From Nitrospira sp. (GTDB lineage: Bacteria > Nitrospirota > Nitrospiria > Nitrospirales > Nitrospiraceae), in contig JANYBU010000359.1 of the NCBI GenBank assembly GCA_025360665.1, positions 1 to 38,263 on the forward strand: a stretch of 38,263 nucleotides of DNA. The letters run 5' to 3'. The notes beneath the pieces are model-generated. The model was not told the DNA's origin, ran no database searches, and saw only the letters and a list, made by a program, of their open reading frames with translations. How positions within the stretch are numbered: position 1 is the first letter of the stretch; each line of letters begins with the position of its first letter. This document shows, in pieces, positions 30,779 through 38,263 of the stretch. Both the position numbers and the translations under genes were made by a program.

Positions 30779-31318
30779 TCACCCACAGTGATACGTATCC
30801 AACGTTCCGGCTGCGACGGCTGCCGCCAGGTCCTCGATCGTCCTATTGGACAAGACCGAGGTGTCATATTCCTGCACCACATCGTGACCGGGACGAGCAT
30901 CCTCGTCTCGCTGTTTGATCAGCAGCCACTGTCGGAGCCGGTCTTTCATGCGCAGGAGCGTAAAACCGCCCCGCAACCGTTGTCCGTGCAGATGCACGTC
31001 CAATTTGCCCGCATGGAGCATCATCGCCAGCGATGCGGGGCCCTGGTTCACGCCAAGCGGTTCGAACCAGCCTGTATCCCACAGCAGCACCGGGCCTGCT
31101 CCATAATGGCCTTCTTCGATCACCCCCTCGAACTCCGCATACCCGAGATCGTGATCCTCCACTTCCACGGCAAGCCGTTTGACCGATGGGTCCAACGAGG
31201 GGCCTTTGGGGATGGCCCATGACTTGAGCAGGCCGCCGATTTCCAGACGGAAATCGTAATGAAGGTGAGAGGCCTGATGCTTTTGGACCGTGAAGATCGG
31301 CCGCTTGGATCTCGGCAT
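30779..31318 (-). CDS. Stand-alone LigD 3'-phosphoesterase domain protein
   Basis: A 179-residue protein equal to the N-terminal phosphoesterase (PE) domain of DNA ligase D, which trims 3'-ribonucleotides and 3'-phosphates at broken DNA ends. All six active-site residues known from Pseudomonas LigD are present with identical spacing: His14, His20, Asp22 and Arg24 in QKHQASHLHYDFRLE, then His56 and Tyr60 in VEVEDHDLGY. The family core also includes LKSWAIPKGPS and EGHYGAGPVLLWDTG. AGGAG lies before the ATG at 31318. No Ku, ligase or primase domain is in view, so it is a single-domain form. It starts 13 bases after the adenosine-specific kinase. Confidence 0.93.
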   Translation of the reverse strand: MPRSKRPIFTVQKHQASHLHYDFRLEIGGLLKSWAIPKGPSLDPSVKRLAVEVEDHDLGYAEFEGVIEEGHYGAGPVLLWDTGWFEPLGVNQGPASLAMMLHAGKLDVHLHGQRLRGGFTLLRMKDRLRQWLLIKQRDEDARPGHDVVQEYDTSVLSNRTIEDLAAAVAAGTLDTYHCG

Positions 31319-31331
31319 ACTCTCCTGTGCC

Positions 31332-31826
31332 TCAGAACTTGTACCCGAACCGGCGTAACAGCGCTTTCCGTTCCACGATATCTGCTTCCGCCTCAATCCC
31401 CTTCGGAGGAAATCCATCGACCACGCCGAGAATCCCCCTCCCTTGCTCGGTCTCAGCCAGTATCACCTCCACCGGATTGGCCGTCGCACAGTAGATCAGG
31501 CAGACTTCCGGAACCTGCCGGATGGCAGGCAGCACGTTCACGGGATAACAATTCTTCAAGAGCACCAGAAAACTATGGCCCGCCCCGATGTTTTTCGCAT
31601 GGGTCCGCGCCAGCTCGATCAGGTCCTGATCGGTCCCGCTCCATCGCACCAAGCAGGGCTCCGAGGCCTCACAGAACGCCAATCCAAAGGCGATGCCCGG
31701 CACAGCCGTAACCAGGACCTCGTGGAGATCCTCGACCGTCTTGATGAAATGAGCCTGACCAAGAATAACTTGGACCGCCGGAGGACTCGGAATATGAACC
31801 TTCACAGAGATCAGACGGATGGACAT
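31332..31826 (-). CDS. Adenosine-specific kinase (COG1839/DUF355)
   Basis: A 164-residue protein of the adenosine-specific kinase family, studied mainly in the archaeal PAE2307 protein. It matches across its length: VQVILGQAHFIKTVEDLHEV, AVPGIAFGLAFCEASEPCLV, NIGAGHSFLVLLKNCYPVNV, CLIYCATANPVEVILAETEQ and GRGILGVVDGFPPKGIEAEA. GAGGGAG precedes the ATG. The family is frequent in archaea and rare in bacteria. It leads a minus-strand set with LigD-PE, THUMP and a small helical protein. Confidence 0.92.
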   Translation of the reverse strand: MSIRLISVKVHIPSPPAVQVILGQAHFIKTVEDLHEVLVTAVPGIAFGLAFCEASEPCLVRWSGTDQDLIELARTHAKNIGAGHSFLVLLKNCYPVNVLPAIRQVPEVCLIYCATANPVEVILAETEQGRGILGVVDGFPPKGIEAEADIVERKALLRRFGYKF

Positions 31827-32573
31827 CGACTCCCTCTCATGTGTGAATCGATAGAAGCATCAGCCATGCCATCGACGGAATCAGAAGACGATCGCTCGCC
31901 GTCCCACAGCAACGTCAGGACTTCTCACGATTCTGTGATGATCTGATCGAGAACGTGCGGACCTTGATGACTCCTGAGGTGATCCGCCCCTGCCCTATTA
32001 CGCCACAGTGATTCAGTGACCTGGCCTGACGGAATATTTCCAGCGATTGACCTCTCGCGAAAGACGGTTATCTTATAAGTGAGCGGAGGCCTCGGTGAGA
32101 GGAACATTCAAGGGAATCGAGGTCAAGCGCAGGGGTGGTGTGCAGGCCCGCTGAAGGGTGGGAAGCCTAAAACTCCTCCAAGACCTCCACACTAGACACA
32201 AAGCTCTCTGAACCCGCCTCCGCCCCGTTTTTTTATCTTCACCTTCCTCGCGAACTCCCCCATTGATGAACTTCCTACTCATGGGGTGTTGTTTTTATGA
32301 GACCTATTGGTCGTCGTTCTCTGTTTGGGGAAGGGCGGGGGGGGGATTGAGACGTACGGGTGGGAAGGAACAAGAAAAAAAACGGCCCGCCCTTATGTGG
32401 AACACCGAGACTACCATCCGAACCGGGTGACGTTCAGCAATCCTCCAGTCGCCCTCGCTGATTGCTCCGCGCCTCAATCTCCGCTTAGGCTCGCATTTAC
32501 GGCCGTGCCTAGTGGCACCGACATCGATAGCGCGTCCCTTGAACCATCACCCCGCCACTGAAGCAGAAGCGGT

Positions 32574-32601
32574 GCCCTTTGCACGCTGGCTGCACAAGGG
32601 C
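32574..32601. other. Stem-loop in decayed region
   Basis: GCCCTTTGCA and TGCACAAGGGC pair with one bulge around a 7-base loop. No T-run follows. It is of uncertain use. Confidence 0.35.
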
Positions 32602-32733
32602 GAGTCACATTCGAACCAGGCTGCTGACCTCTCTGAGCATTCCACCTCTCTCACTTATTCAATAACCATTCTCTCCTCGAAATCAACGAGCCAATGACGG
32701 CCAGGCACTGTAGACAATCGCCTCACAACCCTG

Positions 32734-32829
32734 ACGAAGATGGCGGCCCAGACAATGGCGAAGAAGCGGATAGGCTCACTCCTCGTGATTGAAGCCGACG
32801 AAATGGTCGGGATCGTGACCGAGACCGGC
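32734..32829 (+). pseudogene. CBS-domain gene remnant
   Basis: The plus frame gives MAAQTMAKKRIGSLLVIEAD then EMVGIVTETG, nearly the same as EAAQTMAEKQIGSLLVLEAG then EMVGIVTETD in the four-CBS gene at 37306. The match ends abruptly at ETG, where unrelated sequence follows, and there is no start. It is a copied and decayed fragment of that gene or of a close paralogue. Confidence 0.75.
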
Positions 32830-32913
32830 CATCGTGCGGGAGTGTTCTCCTCTTGTGCCACACGTACGGACCCTCGAAGTTCCCACGTACCAACATAGTT
32901 TTTCCGCAGCCTA

Positions 32914-33968
32914 TTAGGCATATAGCCCCTTTCTTTGGAACCCGACGCCGGTCATCGACAGGGTATGGTCGTTGAGCGTCGCCCTTACCCCGAGAAACTT
33001 CTCTGCCAGCCACAGGTTCGTCAGAAGATGGTCGTTCACGGCCGTAACACGGAATTGGCTTTCTCCTTCCGCGAGTGCGACAAAGGGAATGATCTGGTCC
33101 GCGGCGAACCGGTCCACAGTGGCCCCAGTTTTCATGTCTTCAAGGAGCTGTTTGGCCACGTGCTTCCCTATGAATTCAGCTGTCCGCCTCAAGGCGCCGG
33201 CTTGATCCGCCCCCAAACGCACTCCCTCACCGAGATCGGCAAACAACGCCAAGACTGCGCCGGGCTGCAGGGACTCCCGGTCGTATTGCACGTCGATGTC
33301 GGCCCGATGCCCCGCTCTTCCAAGACCTCCTGGGCAGCATCGGCCATCCGTTCGCTCACGTGCCGTTTCTCCAAATGAGACGAGAGCGCGATGCCCCACA
33401 GACGCGTCACCATTCCTGGTTCCTCAATCCTCAGATGGCGAAGCGGCTTCCGAACCGGTTGCACCGCCAGATGCACAATGCCTTCCCCTCTCGGAACATA
33501 CCCCGGCCGCTCCATCACCAACTCGACCTCCAGCCCCATGCGGTGCAGAAGGGGCAGCATGACGTGCTGAAGATGAAAGACCGATGGAGCGCAATCCTGA
33601 AATAGCCCACCTCGTAATTCCACATTCACGGACGACGAAGCGAAGGCCAGGACCGGGAGAATACCGAGCCCCAACATGGTCGTCGATCCGGCAGTGCCGA
33701 TGTCCCACAGGTAACGTCTGCCGATCCTAAGCGTTCCTGGCCGAAAGATGATCTCTTGTGACCCCGGAGACAGTCCTTCGGCTGTTCCGTTCACGAGCTC
33801 TCCGATGGCCTGCACCACGCGAATGTGCTGGTGCCTCAGGCCCGGCTTGGGCCGTCGAGTCCTGGCATTGACGATATGGACGGGCTGCCCGGTGAGGGCG
33901 GAGAAGGCGACCGCCTGGCGCACGATCGTGCCACTGCCGGAATACTGCGATCCATCGATCTCGATCAT
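32914..33968 (-). pseudogene. rtcA: RtcA RNA 3'-terminal phosphate cyclase, one-base frameshift
   Basis: The frame from 33968 gives the RtcA N-terminal part (IDGSQYSGSGTIVRQAVAFS, RRPKPGLRHQHIRVVQAIGE, YLWDIGTAGSTTMLGLGILP, MERPGYVPRGEG) and then fails after residue 222. The second frame, ending at 32914, continues (DIDVQYDRESLQPGAVLAL, KQLLEDMKTGATVDRFAADQ, and DHLLTNLWLAEKFLGV with the likely catalytic His). Restoring one base near 33299-33304 (GGGCCGACATC) gives an uninterrupted RtcA of about 351 residues, the expected length. RtcA makes 2',3'-cyclic phosphate ends, the substrate side of RtcB chemistry. Both halves are well conserved, so a sequence error or a very recent mutation is likely. 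Confidence 0.85.
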
Positions 33969-33994
33969 GCGTGGCTTTCACGGGATAAGGGGAT

Positions 33995-34063
33995 ACAGGG
34001 ATAGCGAGGTACAGTTGCGAGGCGCCCTTTACCCCGTTACCCCCTCGATCACGCTATCCTGTT
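33995..34063. repeat. Imperfect inverted repeat between polX and rtcA
   Basis: ACAGGGATAGCG (33995-34006) and CGCTATCCTGT (34052-34062) pair with a bulge. GGGGATAC and GTTACCCC-type units lie around them. It lies in the 106-base gap between the polX stop and the rtcA start, both minus strand, and may end polX transcription. Confidence 0.55.
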
Positions 34064-34074
34064 AACTGCCCCCT

Positions 34075-35799
34075 CTACATCGTGCGCTTCAACAGCGAAC
34101 GCAACGATTGCAGGGATCTGGCGTTCAGGACGTCGCTCTTTTCCAGCCAACCCCTGCGAGCTTGCCCAACACCGTAACGAAGATTCTCGAAGTCCAGGAC
34201 GCTGTGGGCGTCGGAGTTGATGCTCACCAGGACTCCCTCGTCTTTCGCCATTTGGCAGTCCGTGTCAGTCAGATCGAGGCGGACCGGATGCGCGTTCACT
34301 TCCAACACACAGCCACGTTCACGCGCATGACGGATCAGACGCGGCATATCCACCTCATAGGGTTCTCGTTCATCGATGAGCCGGCCGCTGGGGTGGGCCA
34401 GGATTGTGAAATGCGGGCGGTCCATGGCGCGCAAGATCCGCTCGGTCTGTTTCTCCCTCGACAGTCTGAAGTGACTATGAACAGCCCCCACCACAAGATC
34501 CAGCCTGCCGAGGTCTTCATCGGGAAGATCCAGGCTGCCGTCTTCCAGAATGTCCACCTCAATCCCCTTCAGTATCGTCAAACCTGGTGAGGCCTCGTTC
34601 AAACGATCGATCTCGTCGAGTTGTTCGAGCAGCCGCTTCGGATCAAGACCATGGGCCATCGCCAGACGGCGGGAGTGGTCGGTGATCGCCAGGTATTCGA
34701 ACCCGCGCTTGCGCGCCGCCTCCACCATCTCCTTGAGACTGTTCCGGCCATCCGTCGCTTTTGTGTGGGCATGCAGGTCGCCTTTCAGATCGGCGAGCTC
34801 GACGAGCTTCGGCAGACGGCCTGCCCTCGCCGCTTCGAACTCGCCGCGATTCTCCCGCAGTTCCGGAGGAATCCAGGGAAGCCCCACCACCGCGTAGACC
34901 GATTCCTCGGTGGCTCCTGCCACAGACTGATCGCCTTTGAACAGGCCATACTCATTCAGCTTGAGCCCTAGCTGCTGCGCCAATTGGCGAAGCACCACGT
35001 TGTGTTCCTTGCTCCCCGTAAAATATTGGAGGGCGGCACCGTAGCTCGCTTTCGGGACAACCCGCAGATCGACTTGCAGCTGGCAGGCCAGACGGATGCT
35101 CGCCTTGGTCGTGCCGTGAGCCAAGACTTCTTCCACTTCCGGATAGGACGCAAAACGATCGATCACCGGACTGCCGGAACGAGCCGTGACCAGGAGGTCG
35201 AGGTCTCCGATCGTCTCCTTGGCTCGTCGATAGCTCCCCGCCGCGACAATCTGTTCCACCCCCGGTGAGGCCTTCAGATAGGCGATGAAGGCCTCTGCAT
35301 ATTGAGTGGCGATCGCCAGTTTGAAACGCTTCGCTTCGCTCGTCCTGGTTTTTAACTGGTCGAGGATATGCTGCTCGGTCTTGGCTCCAAACCCTTGCAG
35401 GGTCCTGACGCGCCCCTCCTGCGCTACCTTCCGCAATTCGTCCAGCGTGCGGATGCCGAGCTTGTGATACAGCGCCTGCACTCGTTTCGGCCCAAGACCT
35501 GGAATTTTGAGCAGGTTCGTAAGCGTTGCCGGAACATTTTTGCGATGCTCTTCAAGCATGGCGGCTGTGCCGGTCTCGACGATCTCTTTGATCTTCGACG
35601 CCAAGTCCTCGCCGATGCCGGGCAGTTCCGTGACGTCCTCCCCCTGCGCAATCATAGCGGCAACGTCCTGGTTGAGATCCCGCAATGTCCGTGCGGCGTT
35701 GCGATAGGCGCGCACGCGGAACGGATTGGCGCTTTCAATCTCCAGCAGGTCCGCAATTTCATCGAAGACTGCTGCGATATCAGCATTGTGCACCGGCAT
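34075..35799 (-). CDS. polX: DNA polymerase/3'-5' exonuclease PolX
   Basis: A 574-residue family X DNA polymerase with a C-terminal PHP exonuclease, used in base-excision and gap repair. In order: the 8-kDa DNA-binding region ([20 protein letters not shown]), helix-hairpin-helix motifs ([19 protein letters not shown] and [18 protein letters not shown]), the nucleotidyl-transfer site ([19 protein letters not shown]) with its two catalytic Asp, and the fingers/palm region ([19 protein letters not shown]). The PHP motifs follow ([57 protein letters not shown]). Domain order and length are normal. It is upstream of rtcA on the same strand. Confidence 0.97.
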   Translation of the reverse strand: MPVHNADIAAVFDEIADLLEIESANPFRVRAYRNAARTLRDLNQDVAAMIAQGEDVTELPGIGEDLASKIKEIVETGTAAMLEEHRKNVPATLTNLLKIPGLGPKRVQALYHKLGIRTLDELRKVAQEGRVRTLQGFGAKTEQHILDQLKTRTSEAKRFKLAIATQYAEAFIAYLKASPGVEQIVAAGSYRRAKETIGDLDLLVTARSGSPVIDRFASYPEVEEVLAHGTTKASIRLACQLQVDLRVVPKASYGAALQYFTGSKEHNVVLRQLAQQLGLKLNEYGLFKGDQSVAGATEESVYAVVGLPWIPPELRENRGEFEAARAGRLPKLVELADLKGDLHAHTKATDGRNSLKEMVEAARKRGFEYLAITDHSRRLAMAHGLDPKRLLEQLDEIDRLNEASPGLTILKGIEVDILEDGSLDLPDEDLGRLDLVVGAVHSHFRLSREKQTERILRAMDRPHFTILAHPSGRLIDEREPYEVDMPRLIRHARERGCVLEVNAHPVRLDLTDTDCQMAKDEGVLVSINSDAHSVLDFENLRYGVGQARRGWLEKSDVLNARSLQSLRSLLKRTM

Positions 35800-36269
35800 A
35801 ATCCACTCTGCTTTTCTCAGCTGCTGAATAATCAGGCTGCAGTCACACCTCTCCCTCCCCCAGCTTAGTAAGCAATCAACAGGCCTCGTGGATGAGATGA
35901 GGTGGGAGCTTCTTCTACCAGGGAATAGCAGAAAGTACGACTTCCCAGACTCTCTCCCAGTCTACGCCCCTGTCGCCTTCTTCCCCAGTTGAAGCCCCTG
36001 TGTTGTTGCGGAACGCCTCGATCTGTTCACGCCGACTTATGTCAGCCTATCTTTAGCAAGGAAGGGTGGAGACAGAGGGAACAGATGGCATGGTCTTTCG
36101 ATTGAAGTTCTTCGCGGTGAGGGAAACTGTGGTTGGTCGTTGGATTGGATTACAGAACGGAGGCGGCACTCTTGAACAACTATTCTCGCCCCCCTGAAAC
36201 GAAAGAACGAACGCCGAGAGACGCTTCACGAACGACGGACGAAGAGGACGAACGTATTAACCGATCCCG
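35800..36269. other. Intergenic region without recognised features
   Basis: About 470 bases between polX and the zinc-ribbon gene, both on the minus strand. No frame carries a recognisable domain, and no repeat or strong hairpin is visible. It should contain the polX promoter. Confidence 0.4.
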
Positions 36270-36506
36270 CTAATTCAAGCGGGATCGGCCTGAACCGGCA
36301 AACATCTGTTCAGCTTCTTGCCGCGCTTCCTGGTGTTGGCGGTGGGCCAGAATCACCTGATCGACCCTCTCACCGCACGTCACACAGTGCCCTTCTACCG
36401 TCCCAGTGTCAGTAGAGAGCGACACCATTAACCCGCCGCATCGATGGCAGCAATCGAGCGCCCGCTTCTTGCCTTGATTCGTTTTTGTCGTCACTGTTCC
36501 TATCAT
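36270..36506 (-). CDS. Small zinc-ribbon protein
   Basis: A 78-residue protein with CCHRCGG and HCVTCGERV, two cysteine pairs 17-20 residues apart that form a zinc ribbon. A basic, Gln/Glu-rich helical tail follows (ILAHRQHQEARQEAEQMFAG). AAGGAG lies before the ATG. No family is recognised beyond the zinc ribbon. It is isolated. Confidence 0.75.
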   Translation of the reverse strand: MIGTVTTKTNQGKKRALDCCHRCGGLMVSLSTDTGTVEGHCVTCGERVDQVILAHRQHQEARQEAEQMFAGSGRSRLN

Positions 36507-37023
36507 ACATTTCTCCTTCTTTAACTATATTGGAGGCAGCCGCCGTGACAAGGATTCATTCCTTTTTACATTCAGGATGATGCGCTGCATTACATCCCTG
36601 AAACCCAGCGTCCCCTGCTCTTCGAGACAATAGGCGACACTGCAGGTTAATAGTGATGATTCGGCTTAAGTCAACCGGCGTCGCGACACAAGTACGACAT
36701 AGCACGGAATCCGGTTGATGTTGCCCTCCCATCACTATAGCCATTTACCGCAGCCTGCATCCTTAGAAATGTGGCGCGTTGCCCCTTCTGAATTTTCTTC
36801 GTGCGCAACGGCTGTGCAGGCTGATATATTTTCTTGATTCCTTCGGCGATATACAGAAGGTTCTCTGCTCTCCAACGGCGCTATCCTGGCTCGCCATATG
36901 CAATTACTAAATGATAAGCTTGCATTATTCATAAATGATCTAGCGGGCTGCGAAAAACTATTCTGTTGGCACGCGAGAACTTCGATGGTTCGCATCGTGT
37001 GCCACAATAGGAGAACAACCTCG
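36507..37023. other. Intergenic region with repeat fragments
   Basis: No gene is supported. TTGCATTATTCATAAATGATC at about 36923-36943 resembles the left end of the family A elements. The family E repeat follows, and then the family B element. The rest is unremarkable. Confidence 0.45.
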
Positions 37024-37030
37024 CGGGATG
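36942..37030. repeat. Family E repeat, copy 2
   Basis: AGCGGGCTGCGAAAAAC, GGCACGCGAGAACTTCGATGG and ATAGGAGAACAACC parallel the sequence at 28956-29038. In both places it follows a family A end, so A and E may be parts of one larger element. Confidence 0.5.
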
Positions 37031-37237
37031 CTCAAAAAGGCTGTCCAGCAAGGCCGCAGCGAGTGAAGGGCCGAGGAGGTACAGACCGCACTTCGTGTGG
37101 GCCGTTCGCCCTTACAATGGATCTTGGCGAACGGAAAAGCCCCTCCAGCGCTTCCGACCTCCGAGCTTCTCATTTGGTACGTTGAGGGTCTGAACGATGC
37201 GAGAACGACGCTGGCGGACTTTTTCAGCATCCTGCTA
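37024..37237. repeat. Inverted-repeat element, family B, copy 3 with insert
   Basis: Left arm GGGATGCTCAAAAAGG and CCAGCAAGGCCGCAGCGAG, right arm GAGAACGACGCTGGCGGAC and TTTTTCAGCATCCTGCT. Between GGCCGAGG and GGTACGTTGAGG it carries about 90 extra bases with their own hairpin (CCGTTCGCC and GGCGAACGG). The copies at 5254 and 20967 lack this insert. Confidence 0.8.
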
Positions 37238-37305
37238 GGCTCACAGAGGGTGATCGAAACAGAGCAGGAAGGCAGCATGCTGTCTCACGAAGAAAGGGAA
37301 CGTCT

Positions 37306-38151
37306 ATGACTGTACGGTCAGGAGGCACGGTCGGGGATTTCATGCACCGATACTTGGAAGTCGTCCCACCCGAGACCACGATCGTGGAGGCCGCCGGGCG
37401 TATGCGGGAGAAAAGCCTTGGTTCCCTGTTAGTAGAGTCGACCGATGCAGAGGGTCGCATGTCCCGCAAGTCGGGGATCGTGACTGAGACGGACCTGATT
37501 CGGAAGGTGCTCGCCAAAGGAATTGATCCTTCTCTTACCATGGTGGACCAGATCATGACCAGTCCGCTGCTGACGATCACGGCGGATCGCCCGATGCTGG
37601 ATGCGAGTCATCTCATGGAAACGAACCATGTCCGCTATCTCTGCGTCTCGGACAAGGAAGAAATCGTCGGGATCGTTTCGATGCGAGATCTCGCGCGCTA
37701 TTTTGTCGATTCAGAAGGGGGCCCCATTCGTGACCTCGACAACGTATACCGGCCCCTCAGTGTACTCATGCACACGACGATGGTGACCATTGCGAGTGAG
37801 CGGACGGTGCTGGAGGCGGCGCAGACGATGGCTGAAAAGCAGATCGGCTCGCTCCTCGTGCTTGAGGCCGGCGAAATGGTTGGAATCGTGACCGAGACCG
37901 ATGTGGCAAGGAAAGGGATTGCGTCCCAGCTCCCTGCGAACAGCACCCTCGTCGGGGCCATGATGAATTATCCCCTGATTCACATTGACATCAACCGCAC
38001 CGTTCGCGACGCCAGCAGGCTCATGGCCGAGGAACGGATTCGCCACCTCGCAGTCACGGAAGACAACAAGGTTGTGGGCCTCTTGTCTGTGCGGGACCTG
38101 GTGAAGATGGTGTCCGTGAGAGACAAGCCCCGGTTCCTTCGCAATACATAA
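37306..38151 (+). CDS. Four-CBS-domain regulatory protein
   Basis: A 281-residue protein made of four CBS motifs in two Bateman modules. CBS1 is VGDFMHRYLEVVPPETTIVE, CBS2 is MVDQIMTSPLLTITADRPML, CBS3 is LSVLMHTTMVTIASERTVLE to GEMVGIVTETDVARKGI, and CBS4 is VGAMMNYPLIHIDINRTVRD to VVGLLSVRDLVKMV. It should bind adenosine nucleotides and report energy status; the partner is unknown. No catalytic domain is attached. A remnant closely matching CBS3 lies at 32734-32829. A family B repeat ends 68 bases upstream of the start. Confidence 0.93.
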   Translation: MTVRSGGTVGDFMHRYLEVVPPETTIVEAAGRMREKSLGSLLVESTDAEGRMSRKSGIVTETDLIRKVLAKGIDPSLTMVDQIMTSPLLTITADRPMLDASHLMETNHVRYLCVSDKEEIVGIVSMRDLARYFVDSEGGPIRDLDNVYRPLSVLMHTTMVTIASERTVLEAAQTMAEKQIGSLLVLEAGEMVGIVTETDVARKGIASQLPANSTLVGAMMNYPLIHIDINRTVRDASRLMAEERIRHLAVTEDNKVVGLLSVRDLVKMVSVRDKPRFLRNT

Positions 38152-38214
38152 CGCCACGCCTCTCCCTCACCGCCGCAATGGTGTTGGTCGAAAGCCTTCT
38201 TCCAAGGTGAACCG

Positions 38215-38263
38215 ATGAGAGACCCCGACTCAATGGGTTTCCTCGATTCCGTGATCGCCCTTC
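38215..38263 (+). CDS. Start of a further gene, cut by the window edge
   Basis: An ATG preceded by AAGGTG opens the frame MRDPDSMGFLDSVIAL, which runs off the end of the window. Only 16 residues are visible, so neither the family nor the reality of the gene can be judged. Confidence 0.3.
   Translation, partial: MRDPDSMGFLDSVIAL

Larger units (their letters stand above)
31827..32913. other. Gene-poor decayed stretch
   Basis: About 1.1 kb without an intact gene. It holds a CBS-domain remnant (32734-32829), a hairpin (32574-32601), and low-complexity GGGG/AAAA runs near 32335-32375. No other coding pattern is recognisable, and short frames on both strands lack motifs. Confidence 0.5.

Overview
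The window (38,263 bases, GC-rich, mostly coding) looks like the chromosome of a Nitrospira-type bacterium (phylum Nitrospirota). This is an inference. It rests on the gene mix (archaeal-type S-adenosylmethionine synthetase, adenosine-specific kinase, archease/RtcB/RtcA, stand-alone LigD phosphoesterase, Slp, BON, CBS and dodecin genes) and on the many short hairpin repeats. There is no rRNA or other strong phylogenetic marker here.

Layout. 0.2-1.2 kb: a small lipoprotein, a Mut7-C RNase-like gene and a DUF1614 gene stump. 1.2-4.8 kb (minus strand): a tightly packed stress-type run of slp lipoprotein, a phosphoribosyltransferase (frameshifted), a tandem UspA protein, a PEBP protein and a CapA-like protein. 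4.8-9 kb: repeats, a 29-residue membrane peptide, a BON protein, DnaJ and archaeal-type AdoMet synthetase. 9.4-11.5 kb (plus): an exported protein-isoaspartate methyltransferase and an amino-acid permease. 11.5-12.7 kb: decayed sequence, including a probable Hsp33 tail, and one small conserved gene.

12.7-16.4 kb is the most unusual part. Four sites match integron attC recombination sites (RYYYAAC ... GTTRRRY with an internal hairpin). They separate single-gene or two-gene cassettes, all on the minus strand, and no integrase is in view. The cargo is a Shedu/DUF4263-like nuclease, an Abi_C abortive-infection protein, a DUF4160-DUF2442 pair and one unknown protein: a small candidate anti-phage cassette array. 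It is followed by duplicated flanking sequence and a DegP/HtrA PDZ stump.

16.8-23.4 kb (minus): Mrp-type Fe-S ATPase, a HypE/PurM-like protein, RtcB RNA ligase, archease, a diaminopimelate-dehydrogenase-like protein and a nitroreductase. 23.8-28.8 kb (plus): cell-envelope proteins (an OmpA/Pal lipoprotein and two exported proteins), a CBS protein, a HAD phosphatase fused to a HerA/DUF87-type ATPase, a zinc-site protein and dodecin. 29-31.8 kb: an MlaC-like protein whose 5' end lies in repeat DNA, then a minus-strand group of adenosine-specific kinase, LigD phosphoesterase, THUMP protein and a small helical protein. 31.8-36.3 kb: gene-poor decayed DNA with a CBS remnant, a frameshifted RtcA and PolX. 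36.3-38.3 kb: a zinc-ribbon protein, repeats, a four-CBS protein and the start of a further gene.

Together the window carries an RNA-repair set (RtcB, archease, RtcA), DNA-repair functions (PolX, LigD phosphoesterase), envelope and stress proteins, and an accessory defence cassette block. Two genes are broken by single-base frameshifts, four gene stumps are present, and at least three families of hairpin elements are scattered between genes. Two of these elements supply the stop codon of the neighbouring gene.
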